DNA from: Rhizobium laguerreae
GTDB taxonomy: Bacteria > Pseudomonadota > Alphaproteobacteria > Rhizobiales > Rhizobiaceae
Length of the DNA stretch: 58,539 nucleotides
Assembly (NCBI RefSeq): GCF_002008165.1
Contig: NZ_MRDM01000010.1
Location: 1 to 58,539 of the forward strand
Direction: 5' to 3'
Below are positions 43,822 to 52,454 of the stretch, piece after piece. The position numbers and the translations under genes were made by a program. The stretch's first letter is position 1. Each line of letters begins with the position of its first letter. Under the pieces are notes generated by a model, which ran no database searches, was not told the DNA's origin, and saw nothing but the letters and a program-made list of their open reading frames with translations.

Positions 43822-45099
43822 TCAGCGCGACGTCCTCAGCGAGTTTGGCGAACCGTCATTGGCAAGCTCAGGCATGAGATCGGCAATATCGACCACCTTG
43901 CCGGTGCGCGAGCTCGTCAGCGCGGCAATGCCGCAGAGCACCGACATGGCGCCCGCCCGCGTGCCGGCGCGTTGCGCAAGCTTGTCTTCTATTTCGGGCT
44001 TGAAGATCATGTTGCGCATCCGGTCGTCGCCGCCGTAATGGCCACCTGTGAAATGCGGAACGACGATGCGCTCCACCGCCTCCTTACCATCAGGGAAATT
44101 GCGGATAAGGAGGATCGTGTCCTCCTTCGGCTCTTCCCAGGGCTGGGCCTCATGCTGGCGAATTTCGATCCGACCTTTGGTGCCGTTGAAGGCAAGGTGA
44201 TGGCCCTCTATCGGCTGGAAGGTGTTCAGCGAATAGGAGACATGGACGTTGTTGCGGTAGCGGATGCCGACCACCATCGTATCGGGAATGTCGATGTCCT
44301 CGCGGAAGACGCAGCCGTCTCGGAAGTAGCCGTCGATCTTCGAGGGATCTTCGTAGAGTGAATCGAGGAAGGGATCGGCCTCGAGATCGAGATAGTAGTC
44401 GCATTCATGCGCGTGCGGACAGAGCTTGCAGCGTGGGCCGCGGAACGGGCCCTTGCGGCCGTAATTCTGCAGATCGGCAAAGGAGGTGACGGCATCGGGA
44501 TCGCTGTCGAGATACCAGTTCAGCAGATCGAAATGATGCGTCGCCTTGTGGACGAACAGACTGCCGGAATTTTCCGTATAGGCATGCCAGCGGCGGAAAT
44601 AATCGGCGCCGTGCTTGGTGTTGAGATACCAATGAAAATCGACAGATGTGACCCGGCCGATTTCGCCGGCATTCAGCAATTCCTTGATCTTTGCGGCGGT
44701 CGGCGCATAGCGATAGTTGAAGGAGACGTCGACCCGGCGGCCGGTGCGCTTTTCGGCATCCAGAATCCGGCGGATTTTTTCGACCGAAGTGGTCATCGGC
44801 TTTTCGGTAATGACGTCGATGCCGGACTCCAGCGCCCGCACGACGATATCGTCATGCGTATGGTCGGGCGTACAGACGATGACGAGATCCGGCTTCTGCT
44901 CAGCAAGCATCGAATCGATGTTTTCGTAGAGCGGCGCATTGCTGCCGATCATGTTGCGGGCGCGTTCGCCGCGCAGCGAATTCTTTTCGACGATCGCGGT
45001 GAGGTCGACATGTTCGCGCCAGCCGGCAAGCAGATCCTTGCCCCACATGGTGGTGCCGCGGTTTCCCGTACCGATCAGGGCAAAACGGCGTTTCTCCAT
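43822..45099 (-). CDS. Gfo/Idh/MocA family oxidoreductase
   Basis: A 425-residue NAD(P)-dependent sugar oxidoreductase. Rossmann motif ALIGTGNRGTTMWGK at the N-terminus; EKPMTTSVEKIRRIL holds the conserved Lys; a C-terminal GFO_IDH_MocA domain follows. A Cys-rich stretch (GPRCKLCPHAHECDYY) in the middle is unusual and could bind a metal. AGGAGG lies 9 bp before the ATG. Last gene of the four-gene minus-strand operon. Confidence 0.9.
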   Translation of the reverse strand: MEKRRFALIGTGNRGTTMWGKDLLAGWREHVDLTAIVEKNSLRGERARNMIGSNAPLYENIDSMLAEQKPDLVIVCTPDHTHDDIVVRALESGIDVITEKPMTTSVEKIRRILDAEKRTGRRVDVSFNYRYAPTAAKIKELLNAGEIGRVTSVDFHWYLNTKHGADYFRRWHAYTENSGSLFVHKATHHFDLLNWYLDSDPDAVTSFADLQNYGRKGPFRGPRCKLCPHAHECDYYLDLEADPFLDSLYEDPSKIDGYFRDGCVFREDIDIPDTMVVGIRYRNNVHVSYSLNTFQPIEGHHLAFNGTKGRIEIRQHEAQPWEEPKEDTILLIRNFPDGKEAVERIVVPHFTGGHYGGDDRMRNMIFKPEIEDKLAQRAGTRAGAMSVLCGIAALTSSRTGKVVDIADLMPELANDGSPNSLRTSR

Positions 45100-45141
45100 C
45101 GAATGATCCTCCTGCATGCGTGATGAAACTTTTAATGAAAA

Positions 45142-45972
45142 TCAGGCCTGGCAGCAGCTTCTGAAGCGCTCGACGCAAGTGGCGATCACTTCGTCGGCCG
45201 GGCGTTTCCACCAGTTTTCGACCGAAAAGATCTCCACCTCCTGAGCGCCGAAGAAACCGGCGGCCTCCACCATCCGTCTTATGCCTTTGAGGTCTATCAC
45301 ACCATCGCCCATCATGCCGCGGTCGAGCAGCATGTCCTTTGTCGGCACCAGCCAGTCGCAGATGTGATGGGCGAAGATGCGTTTCATGCTGCCCGCGCGG
45401 GCGATCTGGTTGGCAAGATCGGGGTCCCACCAGACATGGTAGACATCGACCGCAACGCCGACATCCTCGCCGAGCTGCTCGCACATATCGAGCGCCTGAC
45501 CGAGTGTGTTCACGCAGGCACGGTCGGCGGCATACATTGGATGCAGCGGTTCGATGGCGAGCTTTACGCCGGCAGCCTGCGCATGCGGCAGCACGGCGGC
45601 GATGCCGTCGAACACCATCTGGCGGGCTGCGACGATGTCCTTCGACGCGCCCGGCAGACCGCCGACGACGAGGACGAGGCAATCGGCTGAAAATGCCGCC
45701 GCCTCGTCGATGGCACGCCTGTTGTCGTCGAGGTTTTTCTGCCAGTCGGCATCGTTTGCTGCCGGGAAGAAGCCGCCGCGGCAAAGACCGGTCAGTTTGA
45801 TACCGTTCGATTTGACGATCCGCACCGCCTCGTCGAGACCGACCTTGGCGACCTGGTCGCGCCAGGGCGCGATCGCGGTGATGCCGTGTTTCAGGCAGAT
45901 GTCGACGGCTTTTGCAAAGCCGCATTGTTCGCGGATCGTCGCCAGATTGATCGAAAGTCCGTCGACCTGCAT
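45142..45972 (-). CDS. Sugar phosphate isomerase/epimerase (xylose isomerase-like TIM barrel)
   Basis: A 276-residue AP-endonuclease-2-type TIM barrel. Metal-ligand regions are visible: LAIEPLHPMYAAD (Glu), VAVDVYHVWWDPDL (Asp/His), FAHHICDW (His) and DGVIDLKGI. Enzymes of this group isomerise or epimerise sugars and inositols. It stands third in the minus operon between the DUF993 gene and the last oxidoreductase. Confidence 0.9.
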   Translation of the reverse strand: MQVDGLSINLATIREQCGFAKAVDICLKHGITAIAPWRDQVAKVGLDEAVRIVKSNGIKLTGLCRGGFFPAANDADWQKNLDDNRRAIDEAAAFSADCLVLVVGGLPGASKDIVAARQMVFDGIAAVLPHAQAAGVKLAIEPLHPMYAADRACVNTLGQALDMCEQLGEDVGVAVDVYHVWWDPDLANQIARAGSMKRIFAHHICDWLVPTKDMLLDRGMMGDGVIDLKGIRRMVEAAGFFGAQEVEIFSVENWWKRPADEVIATCVERFRSCCQA

Positions 45973-45998
45973 GTCATTCTCCTCCCGTTCCGCGTGCT

Positions 45999-47162
45999 TC
46001 AGTTGACGCCGTGGACGGCAAGCACCTGCTTCATGCGCGTCGTTGCGAGTTCCGGATCGGCGAGAACCCGGGCCTTGTCGGCCAGGCGGAAGAGTTCGGC
46101 CAGATGTGTCAGCGAGCGGGTGCTCTGCTGGCCGCCGACCATGACGAAATGATCCTGCAGGCCGTTGAGATAGGCGAGGAAGACGACGCCGGTCTTGTAG
46201 AAGCGGGTCGGCGCCTTGAAGATGTGGCGCGACAGCGGCACGGTCGGCTCCAGCAGGTCGAAGAATTCATGATTGCTCTTGCGACCGAGCGCTTCGAGGG
46301 CTGCCGAGGCAGCCGGAGCGATCGCATCGAAAATGCCGAGCAGCGCGTCGGAATGGCCCTCTTCGTCGCCGGCGATCAGTTCGGCATAGTTGAAATCGTC
46401 GCCGGTATACATGCGCACGCCTTTCGGCAGCCGGCGGCGCATCGCCACTTCCTTCTCCTTGGAAAGAAGCGAGATCTTGATGCCGTCGACCTTGGCGGCA
46501 TTGGCCTCGATCACCTGCAGGCAGGTGGACATCGCTTCGATATGATCGCCGTTGCCCCAATAACCCTCGAGCGCCGGATCGAACATTTCGCCGAGCCAAT
46601 GGATGATGACGGGTTCCTTGACCTGGCGAAGGATGCGGTCATAGACGCGGATATAATCGTCCGGCCCTTTTGCTGCGGCGGCAAGGGCCCGGCTCGCCAT
46701 CAGGATGATGCGGCCGCCGGCCGCCTCCACCGTTTCGATCTGCTCCTCATAGGCCCTGAGGATCGTGTCGACCGTCACGTCGGGGCCGGGCGTCAGATGG
46801 TCGGTACCGGCGCCGCAGGCGATCAGCGCGTCCTTGCGGCCGGCCGCTTCGGCAAGCGCCCGGCGGAGGAGGTCGCGCGCTTCCGGCCAGCCGAGGCCCA
46901 TGCCGCGCTGTGCCGTATCCATCGCTTCGGCGACGCCGAGGCCGAGGTCCCAGAGCCGGTGACGGAAGGCGAGGGTGCGATCCCAGTCGATCGCCGGCGT
47001 CAGCCACGGATCGTTGTCGGCGAGCGGATCGGCGACGACATGGGCGGCGGCAAAGGCGATGCGCGGGAAGCTTTTAGCCTCGCGCTTCTTCAGTTCGATC
47101 GGCGTGCCGGTCAGCGTGTAGGGGGCGATCTTGCCGTCGAGAGGGAGATTGATGGTCGCCAC
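45999..47162 (-). CDS. DUF993 family protein (dihydrodipicolinate synthase-like)
   Basis: A 387-residue TIM-barrel-like protein of the DUF993 group. The middle reads VDTILRAYEEQIETVEAAGG and EPVIIHWLGEMFDPALEGYWG, and PKGVRMYTGDDFNYAELIAGD follows, reminiscent of class I aldolase/DHDPS folds. A likely role is retro-aldol or hydratase chemistry on a keto sugar acid, but no reaction is established here. It lies 3 bp after one oxidoreductase gene. Confidence 0.87.
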   Translation of the reverse strand: MATINLPLDGKIAPYTLTGTPIELKKREAKSFPRIAFAAAHVVADPLADNDPWLTPAIDWDRTLAFRHRLWDLGLGVAEAMDTAQRGMGLGWPEARDLLRRALAEAAGRKDALIACGAGTDHLTPGPDVTVDTILRAYEEQIETVEAAGGRIILMASRALAAAAKGPDDYIRVYDRILRQVKEPVIIHWLGEMFDPALEGYWGNGDHIEAMSTCLQVIEANAAKVDGIKISLLSKEKEVAMRRRLPKGVRMYTGDDFNYAELIAGDEEGHSDALLGIFDAIAPAASAALEALGRKSNHEFFDLLEPTVPLSRHIFKAPTRFYKTGVVFLAYLNGLQDHFVMVGGQQSTRSLTHLAELFRLADKARVLADPELATTRMKQVLAVHGVN

Positions 47163-47165
47163 GGC

Positions 47166-48314
47166 TCAGAACTCCAGTGCAGGAACGTCGAGCCAGCGAC
47201 GCTCGGCCCAGGATTTCAGCCCGAGTTCGGCAAGCTGCACACCCTTGGCGCCGGCTTCCAGGCCATAGGGCCACGGCGCATCTTCGACGACATGGCGGAT
47301 GAACATTTCCCACTGCGCCTTGAAACCGTTGTCGACGGCCTGCGTATCGGGAACCTCGTCCCAGGTCTTGTAGAAGTCGATCGTCTGCGGCTGGTCCGGG
47401 TTCCAGACCGGCTTCGGCGTGTTGACGCGGTGCTGGCTCCAGCATTTCGTCAGACCGGCGACGGCCGAACCATGCGTGCCGTCGACCTGGAAGGTGACGA
47501 GGTCGTCGCGGCGGACGCGGACGGCCCAGGAGGAATTGACCTGCGCGATCGCGCCGCCTTCGAGCTCGAAGGTCGCATAGGCCGCATCGTCGGTGTCGCA
47601 GTCATAGGGCTTGCCCTGCTCGTCGATGCGGCGCGGAATATGCGTAGCACCGAGGCAGGATACGGCTTTGACTTCGCCGAACAGATTGTCGAGCACGTAG
47701 CGCCAGTGGCAGAGCATGTCGAGGATGATGCCGCCGCCGTCGCCCTTGCGGTAGTTCCAGGAGGGGCGCTGGGCCGGCACGCCCCAATCGCCTTCGAAAA
47801 CCCAGTAGCCGAATTCGCCACGCACCGAGAGGATCTTGCCGAAGAAGCCGGAATCCCTCAGCAGCGCCAGCTTGCGCAGGCCGGGCAGGAAGAGTTTGTC
47901 CTGCACGACGCCATGCTTGAGGCCGGAGCCGCGCGCCTTGCGGGCAAGATCGAGTGCCACCTGCAGATCGTCGGAGATCGGCTTTTCGCAATAGACATGC
48001 TTGCCGGCATCGAGCGCCTTGGACAGCAGCTCGGCGCGCATCAGCGTCGTGCCGGCGTCGAAGAAGATCGTGTCGTCGGGATTGGCGAGCGCGGCATCGA
48101 GATCGGTCGACCAGCGCTTGATGTTATGCTTCTTCGCCAGCTCTTCCATCTTGGCGCCGTTGCGGCCGACGATGATGGGGTCGATCTCGAGTTTCTCACC
48201 CGATTTCAGCGTGATGCCCCCCTGATCGCGGAGGGCGAGAATAGAACGCACCAGGTGCTGATTGTAACCCATGCGGCCGGTAACGCCGTGCAAGATGATC
48301 CCCAAGCGTGCCAT
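47166..48314 (-). CDS. Gfo/Idh/MocA family oxidoreductase
   Basis: A 382-residue oxidoreductase. GIILHGVTGRMGYNQHLVRS forms the dinucleotide site, CEKPISDDLQVALDLA the catalytic Lys region, and GKILSVRGEFGYWVFEGDW the substrate-side strand. First gene of the minus-strand catabolic operon, 62 bp from a GTAAC-N6-GTTAC palindrome that could be its TetR operator. Confidence 0.92.
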   Translation of the reverse strand: MARLGIILHGVTGRMGYNQHLVRSILALRDQGGITLKSGEKLEIDPIIVGRNGAKMEELAKKHNIKRWSTDLDAALANPDDTIFFDAGTTLMRAELLSKALDAGKHVYCEKPISDDLQVALDLARKARGSGLKHGVVQDKLFLPGLRKLALLRDSGFFGKILSVRGEFGYWVFEGDWGVPAQRPSWNYRKGDGGGIILDMLCHWRYVLDNLFGEVKAVSCLGATHIPRRIDEQGKPYDCDTDDAAYATFELEGGAIAQVNSSWAVRVRRDDLVTFQVDGTHGSAVAGLTKCWSQHRVNTPKPVWNPDQPQTIDFYKTWDEVPDTQAVDNGFKAQWEMFIRHVVEDAPWPYGLEAGAKGVQLAELGLKSWAERRWLDVPALEF

Positions 48315-48376
48315 TTTTTCCTCCCAGCAAATTTTTGCGGCGGGAGCGGGCATCCTCGTCCGGTCCTCCCGAGCCG

Positions 48377-48392
48377 GTAACTAAACAGTTAC
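48377..48392. promoter_or_regulatory. Putative TetR operator ahead of the catabolic operon
   Basis: The 16-bp palindrome GTAACTAAACAGTTAC stands between the tetR-type gene's 3' end and the first oxidoreductase gene, on the promoter side of the latter. It matches the palindrome at 49243-49258 in arms and spacing. Confidence 0.7.
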
Positions 48393-48445
48393 TTGATGGC
48401 AGAAGAGCAACGCGGCTGTCAATAGTCAAATCCGATTTTACAAAT

Positions 48446-49123
48446 TCAGCGCTTGATCGAGGTCAGCGTGACGTGGACGATATGCCTTTCCCAGGCATTG
48501 AGGTGGGTCGGTTCGATCAGGTCGCGGCCGAAGATCGTCGAAAGCGTGTACTGGTTGGACAGGTAGAAATAACCGAGCGAGGCGATCGTCAGATAGACAT
48601 GCAGGGGATCGGCGGTCTCGATGAAGACCCCCTGCTTCTTTCCCCGTTCGAGCACGTCCGAAAGCTCGCCGATCAGATGCGAATGCAGTTCTTTGAGCCG
48701 GACGGACTGGCGCAGCCAGCGGGCCCGATGCATATTTTCCGTGCCGAGCAGGCTGAGGAATTCCGGGTGCTGGAGGAAATAACGCCAGGTGAAGAGCGCC
48801 AGTTCGCCGATGCCTTCCTCGGGGCTGCGGTCGCCGATATGCAGCGCACGTTCGGCGGTGCGGATGCCGACATAGGCCTCTTCGAGCACTCTGAGGTAGA
48901 GCTGCTCCTTGTCGCCGAAATAATGATAGAGCATGCGCTTGTTGGTGCCGGCGCGCTCGGCGATGGCGTCGACACGAGCCCCGCCCATGCCGTTTTCGGC
49001 AAATTCCCGGGTTGCCGCGTCAAGGATAGCAGCGCGTGTCCGCTCCGGATCGCGTTGGGCCGTGCGTTCGGCAGATGGGCGCCGAGACCTTTTCTTTTCC
49101 CCATTCCCCCCGCTGTCGTTCAT
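48446..49123 (-). CDS. TetR-family transcription regulator
   Basis: A 225-residue repressor. The HTH lies at about residues 29-75 (RAAILDAATREFAENGMGGA, then IAERAGTNKRMLYHYFGDKEQLY). The ligand domain is typical of the TetR C-terminal group with LHVYLTIASLGYFYLSNQYT. Its N-terminus is basic (GEKKRSRRPSAERTAQRDPER). It divides a minus-strand catabolic operon from a plus-strand uptake operon, and palindromes of one type occur before both, so it likely controls both. Confidence 0.93.
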   Translation of the reverse strand: MNDSGGNGEKKRSRRPSAERTAQRDPERTRAAILDAATREFAENGMGGARVDAIAERAGTNKRMLYHYFGDKEQLYLRVLEEAYVGIRTAERALHIGDRSPEEGIGELALFTWRYFLQHPEFLSLLGTENMHRARWLRQSVRLKELHSHLIGELSDVLERGKKQGVFIETADPLHVYLTIASLGYFYLSNQYTLSTIFGRDLIEPTHLNAWERHIVHVTLTSIKR

Positions 49124-49212
49124 CTCTCCACCTCCGTCTCACATGTTGCGCTCATAAGCCTTCGGTGCGAAATTGTAAAAACCGAATTTGAAAGCCCTGC
49201 GCGCGACACCGC

Positions 49213-49242
49213 TTGACACGCTCGCCGCTTTGCCCGTAGCTT
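49213..49242 (+). promoter_or_regulatory. Putative sigma70-type promoter of the uptake operon
   Basis: TTGACA at 49213-49218, 18 bp, then TAGCTT at 49237-49242 as a weak -10. The operator-like palindrome begins at the next base, where bound repressor would block open-complex formation. The distance to the start codon is about 80 bp. Confidence 0.55.
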
Positions 49243-49258
49243 GTAACCAATTAGTTAT
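49243..49258. promoter_or_regulatory. Putative TetR operator ahead of the uptake operon
   Basis: GTAACCAATTAGTTAT, near-palindromic, with the same GTAAC-N6-GTTAY layout as 48377-48392. It directly follows the proposed -10. A further half-site-like GTAACTAG lies at 49269-49276. Confidence 0.7.
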
Positions 49259-49321
49259 TTATGCAAGGGTAACTAGGTTCGGAAGCGTGTGGAGGCGCTT
49301 CCCTTTGGAGGAGGAAAAGAA

Positions 49322-50608
49322 ATGACATTCCGTGTAAGCAGACGCAATTTCGTCGCGGGAGGCGCCACGCTTCTCTCGCTCTCGGCGCTGGGAACCAGCG
49401 CTTTGGCACAGGAAACGCGACTGCGTCTCCTGTGGTGGGGCTCGCAGCCGCGCGCCGACCGCACCAACAAGGTATCGCAGCTCTATCAGTCGAAGAAGCC
49501 GGGAACGTCGATCACCGGCGAATTCCTCGGCTGGGGCGACTACTGGCCGCGCCTTGCGACCCAGGTGGCTGGCCGCAACGCGCCCGATGTCATCCAGATG
49601 GACTATCGCTATATCGTCCAATATGCGCGGCGCGGCGCGCTCGCCCCGCTCGAATCCTATATGCCGGCCAAGCTCAACCTCGACGATTTCGACAAGGCGC
49701 AGATCGAAGGCGGCAGCGTCGACGGTCATCTCTATGGCGTCAGCCTGGGCGCGAATTCGGCGGCCACGGTCCTGAACACCGCGGCCTTCAAGGAGGCCGG
49801 CGTCGATCTGCCGACCCAGGCGACCACCTGGGAAGAGTTCGCCCGTATGGGTGCGGAGATCACCAAGGCAGGAAAACGCAAGGGCATGTTCGGCATCGCC
49901 GACGGCAGCGGCAGCGAACCGCTGTTCGAAAACTGGCTGCGTCAGCGCGGCAAGGCTCTTTATACTGCAGACGGCAAGATCGCCTTCGACGTGGACGATG
50001 CCTCCGAATGGTACGACATGTGGGCCAAGTTCCGTGAGGCCGGCGCCTGTGTTCCCGCCGATATCCAGGCTCTCGACAAGAACGATATCGAAACCAACAC
50101 GGTCTCGCTCGGCAAGTCGGCCGCCGGTTTTGCCCATTCCAACCAGTTCGTAGGCTATCAGGCAATGAACAAGGACAAGCTGGCGCTGACCAACTACATG
50201 CGCGTCAAGGGGGATTCGAAGGGCGGCCACTATCGCAAGCCTTCGATGTTCTTCTCGGTCTCCGCCCAGTCGAAAGCCATAGATATGGCCGTGGACTACG
50301 TCAATTTCTTCGTCAAGAACCCCGAAGCAGCGCTGCTTCTGGATGTCGAACGCGGCATTCCGGAATCGAAAGCCATGCGCGAGGTGGTCGCGGCGAAGCT
50401 TGATGAGAACGGCAAAGTTGCGCTCGCCTATGTCAGCGGCCTCGGCGATCTCGCCGGCAAATTGCCGCCGCCGCCGCCGGCCGGCGCCGGTGAAGCTGAT
50501 CTGATGTTACGCAACATCGCCGAACAGGTCGGCTTCGGACAGCTGTCTCCTTCCGACGGCGGCAAACAGCTTGTCGCTGAAATCACGCAGATTCTCGCAC
50601 GAGGCTGA
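49322..50608 (+). CDS. ABC sugar transporter substrate-binding protein
   Basis: A 428-residue exported binding protein. The twin-arginine-like signal SRRNFVAGGATLLSLSALG ends near ALAQE; the mature part begins TRLRLLWWGSQPRADRT. GGAGGAGG stands before the ATG. Later conserved parts (GDYWPRLATQVAGRNAPDVI, KSAAGFAHSNQFVGYQ) match the paralogue at 38450-39736. First gene of a seven-gene operon; the permeases follow after 6 bp. Confidence 0.94.
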   Translation: MTFRVSRRNFVAGGATLLSLSALGTSALAQETRLRLLWWGSQPRADRTNKVSQLYQSKKPGTSITGEFLGWGDYWPRLATQVAGRNAPDVIQMDYRYIVQYARRGALAPLESYMPAKLNLDDFDKAQIEGGSVDGHLYGVSLGANSAATVLNTAAFKEAGVDLPTQATTWEEFARMGAEITKAGKRKGMFGIADGSGSEPLFENWLRQRGKALYTADGKIAFDVDDASEWYDMWAKFREAGACVPADIQALDKNDIETNTVSLGKSAAGFAHSNQFVGYQAMNKDKLALTNYMRVKGDSKGGHYRKPSMFFSVSAQSKAIDMAVDYVNFFVKNPEAALLLDVERGIPESKAMREVVAAKLDENGKVALAYVSGLGDLAGKLPPPPPAGAGEADLMLRNIAEQVGFGQLSPSDGGKQLVAEITQILARG

Positions 50609-50614
50609 TCCCGT

Positions 50615-51574
50615 ATGAGCAATGCGATGCGCACGCCCGCAGGGGCCATCAATGTGGAAAGATATCAGGGGGCCGTGGCCGAAGGACGCTTCAAGCGTCT
50701 CTGGAATGCCAATGCTCCCGGCTATCTTTTCCTTCTTCCATGGCTCATCGGCTTTTTCGGGCTGACGCTCGGGCCGGCCCTGATTTCGCTCTACCTTTCC
50801 TTCACCGACTTCGACATGCTTCAGTCGCCGCGGTGGGTGGGAATGGCGAATTACGTGCGCATCGCCACGGCGGATCCGAAATTCTCGGCCGCCATGTATG
50901 TCACCCTGACCTATGTCGTCTTCTCGGTGCCGTTCAAGCTGACCTTCGCATTGCTGGTCGCCATGGCGCTGAACCGCGGCCTGCGCGGGCTGTCGGTCTA
51001 TCGTGCCATCTTCTATCTGCCGTCACTGCTGGGCGGTAGCGTGGCGATCGCCGTGCTCTGGCGCCAGCTTTTCGCCAGTGATGGCCTCGTCAATGCCGCG
51101 CTTTCGTATTTCGGTATCGAAGGTCCGAGCTGGATCTCGCATCCGAACTATTCGATCTATACTCTGGTGGCGCTGTCCGTCTGGCAGTTTGGCTCGCCGA
51201 TGATTATTTTCCTGGCCGGCCTGCGCCAGATCCCGCAGGATATGTATGAGGCCGCCAGCCTCGACGGCGCCTCCAAGTTCCGGCAATTCTACAAGATCAC
51301 GCTGCCGCTTCTGACGCCGGTGATCTTTTTCAATGCCGTCGTCCAGACGATCGATGCCTTCAAGGCCTTCACGCCGGCCTTCATCATATCAGGCGGTACC
51401 GGCGGTCCGATCAACTCGACGCTGTTCTACACGCTCTACCTCTATCAGGAAGCCTTCGGCAATTTCCGCATGGGCTATGCCTCGGCGCTCGCCTGGATCC
51501 TGGTGGTGATCATCGCGATCTTCACCGCCTTCTCCTTCCTGACCTCGCGTTATTGGGTGCACTACGATGACTGA
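50615..51574 (+). CDS. ABC sugar transporter permease (MalF/UgpA type)
   Basis: A 319-residue inner-membrane permease with six predicted helices. The first is YLFLLPWLIGFFGLTLGPAL; the cytoplasmic EAA loop that contacts the ATPase reads YEAASLDGASKFRQFYKITLPLL. It pairs with the second permease, whose gene overlaps by eight bases. Forms the transport channel for the substrate delivered by the binding protein upstream. Confidence 0.94.
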   Translation: MSNAMRTPAGAINVERYQGAVAEGRFKRLWNANAPGYLFLLPWLIGFFGLTLGPALISLYLSFTDFDMLQSPRWVGMANYVRIATADPKFSAAMYVTLTYVVFSVPFKLTFALLVAMALNRGLRGLSVYRAIFYLPSLLGGSVAIAVLWRQLFASDGLVNAALSYFGIEGPSWISHPNYSIYTLVALSVWQFGSPMIIFLAGLRQIPQDMYEAASLDGASKFRQFYKITLPLLTPVIFFNAVVQTIDAFKAFTPAFIISGGTGGPINSTLFYTLYLYQEAFGNFRMGYASALAWILVVIIAIFTAFSFLTSRYWVHYDD

Positions 51575-52454
51575 GATGACCGCTTCCGTCACTGCGGCCA
51601 GGCCGCCATCCGACATCACCAAACGCAGCCTGCCGGCGTCGCTCATCATCCACGCCCTGCTGATCGCCGCTTCGCTCCTCATGCTCTATCCGCTGTTATG
51701 GATGGTTTCGGCATCGGTCAGGCCGGAAACCGAGATCTTCTCGTCGACCTCGCTCATCCCGTCGTCGATCGATTTCTCCTCCTATGCGCGCGGTTGGGTC
51801 GGCCTCGATGTCAGCTTCGGCCGGTTCTTCTGGAATTCGCTGGTCATCTCGCTGCTGGTGGTGACCGGCAATGTCATCGCCTGTTCGCTGACGGCTTTCG
51901 CCTTTGCGCGGCTGCGTTTTGCCGGCCGGAATTTCTGGTTCGCGATCATGCTCGGCACGTTGATGATCCCCTATCACGTGACGTTGATCCCGCAATATGT
52001 GCTCTTTCTCGATCTCGGCTGGGTCAACACCATCCTGCCGCTTGTCGTGCCGAAGTTCCTGGCAAGCGATGCCTTCTTCATCTTCCTGATGGTGCAGTTC
52101 TTCCGCGGCATCCCGCGCGAACTCGACGAGGCGGCGATGATGGACGGCTGCAGCGCTTGGCGCATCTACTGGAAGATCATGCTGCCGTTGTCGCTACCGG
52201 TGCTGGCAACGGCCGCCATCTTCTCCTTCATCTGGACCTGGGACGATTTCTTCGGCCCGCTGATCTACCTGAACGACATGAACACCTATACGATCCAGCT
52301 CGGCCTGCGCACCTTCGTCGACTCAACCAGCGCATCGGATTGGGGCGGTTTGTTCGCCATGTCGACCCTGACGCTTGTGCCGGTGTTCTTCTTCTTCCTG
52401 TTCTTCCAGCGCCTGCTGATCGAGGGCATCGCCACGACGGGCATGAAGCGTTGA
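51567..52454 (+). CDS. ABC sugar transporter permease (MalG/UgpE type)
   Basis: A 295-residue six-helix permease. The EAA loop reads LDEAAMMDGCSAWRIYWKIMLPLSLP. The long periplasmic region after helix 1 (SVRPETEIFSSTSLIPSSID) is typical of this subunit. Its start overlaps the first permease gene; its stop overlaps the next ATG (TGATG). Confidence 0.94.
   Translation: MTEMTASVTAARPPSDITKRSLPASLIIHALLIAASLLMLYPLLWMVSASVRPETEIFSSTSLIPSSIDFSSYARGWVGLDVSFGRFFWNSLVISLLVVTGNVIACSLTAFAFARLRFAGRNFWFAIMLGTLMIPYHVTLIPQYVLFLDLGWVNTILPLVVPKFLASDAFFIFLMVQFFRGIPRELDEAAMMDGCSAWRIYWKIMLPLSLPVLATAAIFSFIWTWDDFFGPLIYLNDMNTYTIQLGLRTFVDSTSASDWGGLFAMSTLTLVPVFFFFLFFQRLLIEGIATTGMKR

Noticed and set aside
46011..48380. 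A 789-codon + strand open frame across the DUF993 and oxidoreductase genes
   Set aside because: It spans two well-supported genes on the other strand and has Asp/Arg/Gly-rich shadow composition.
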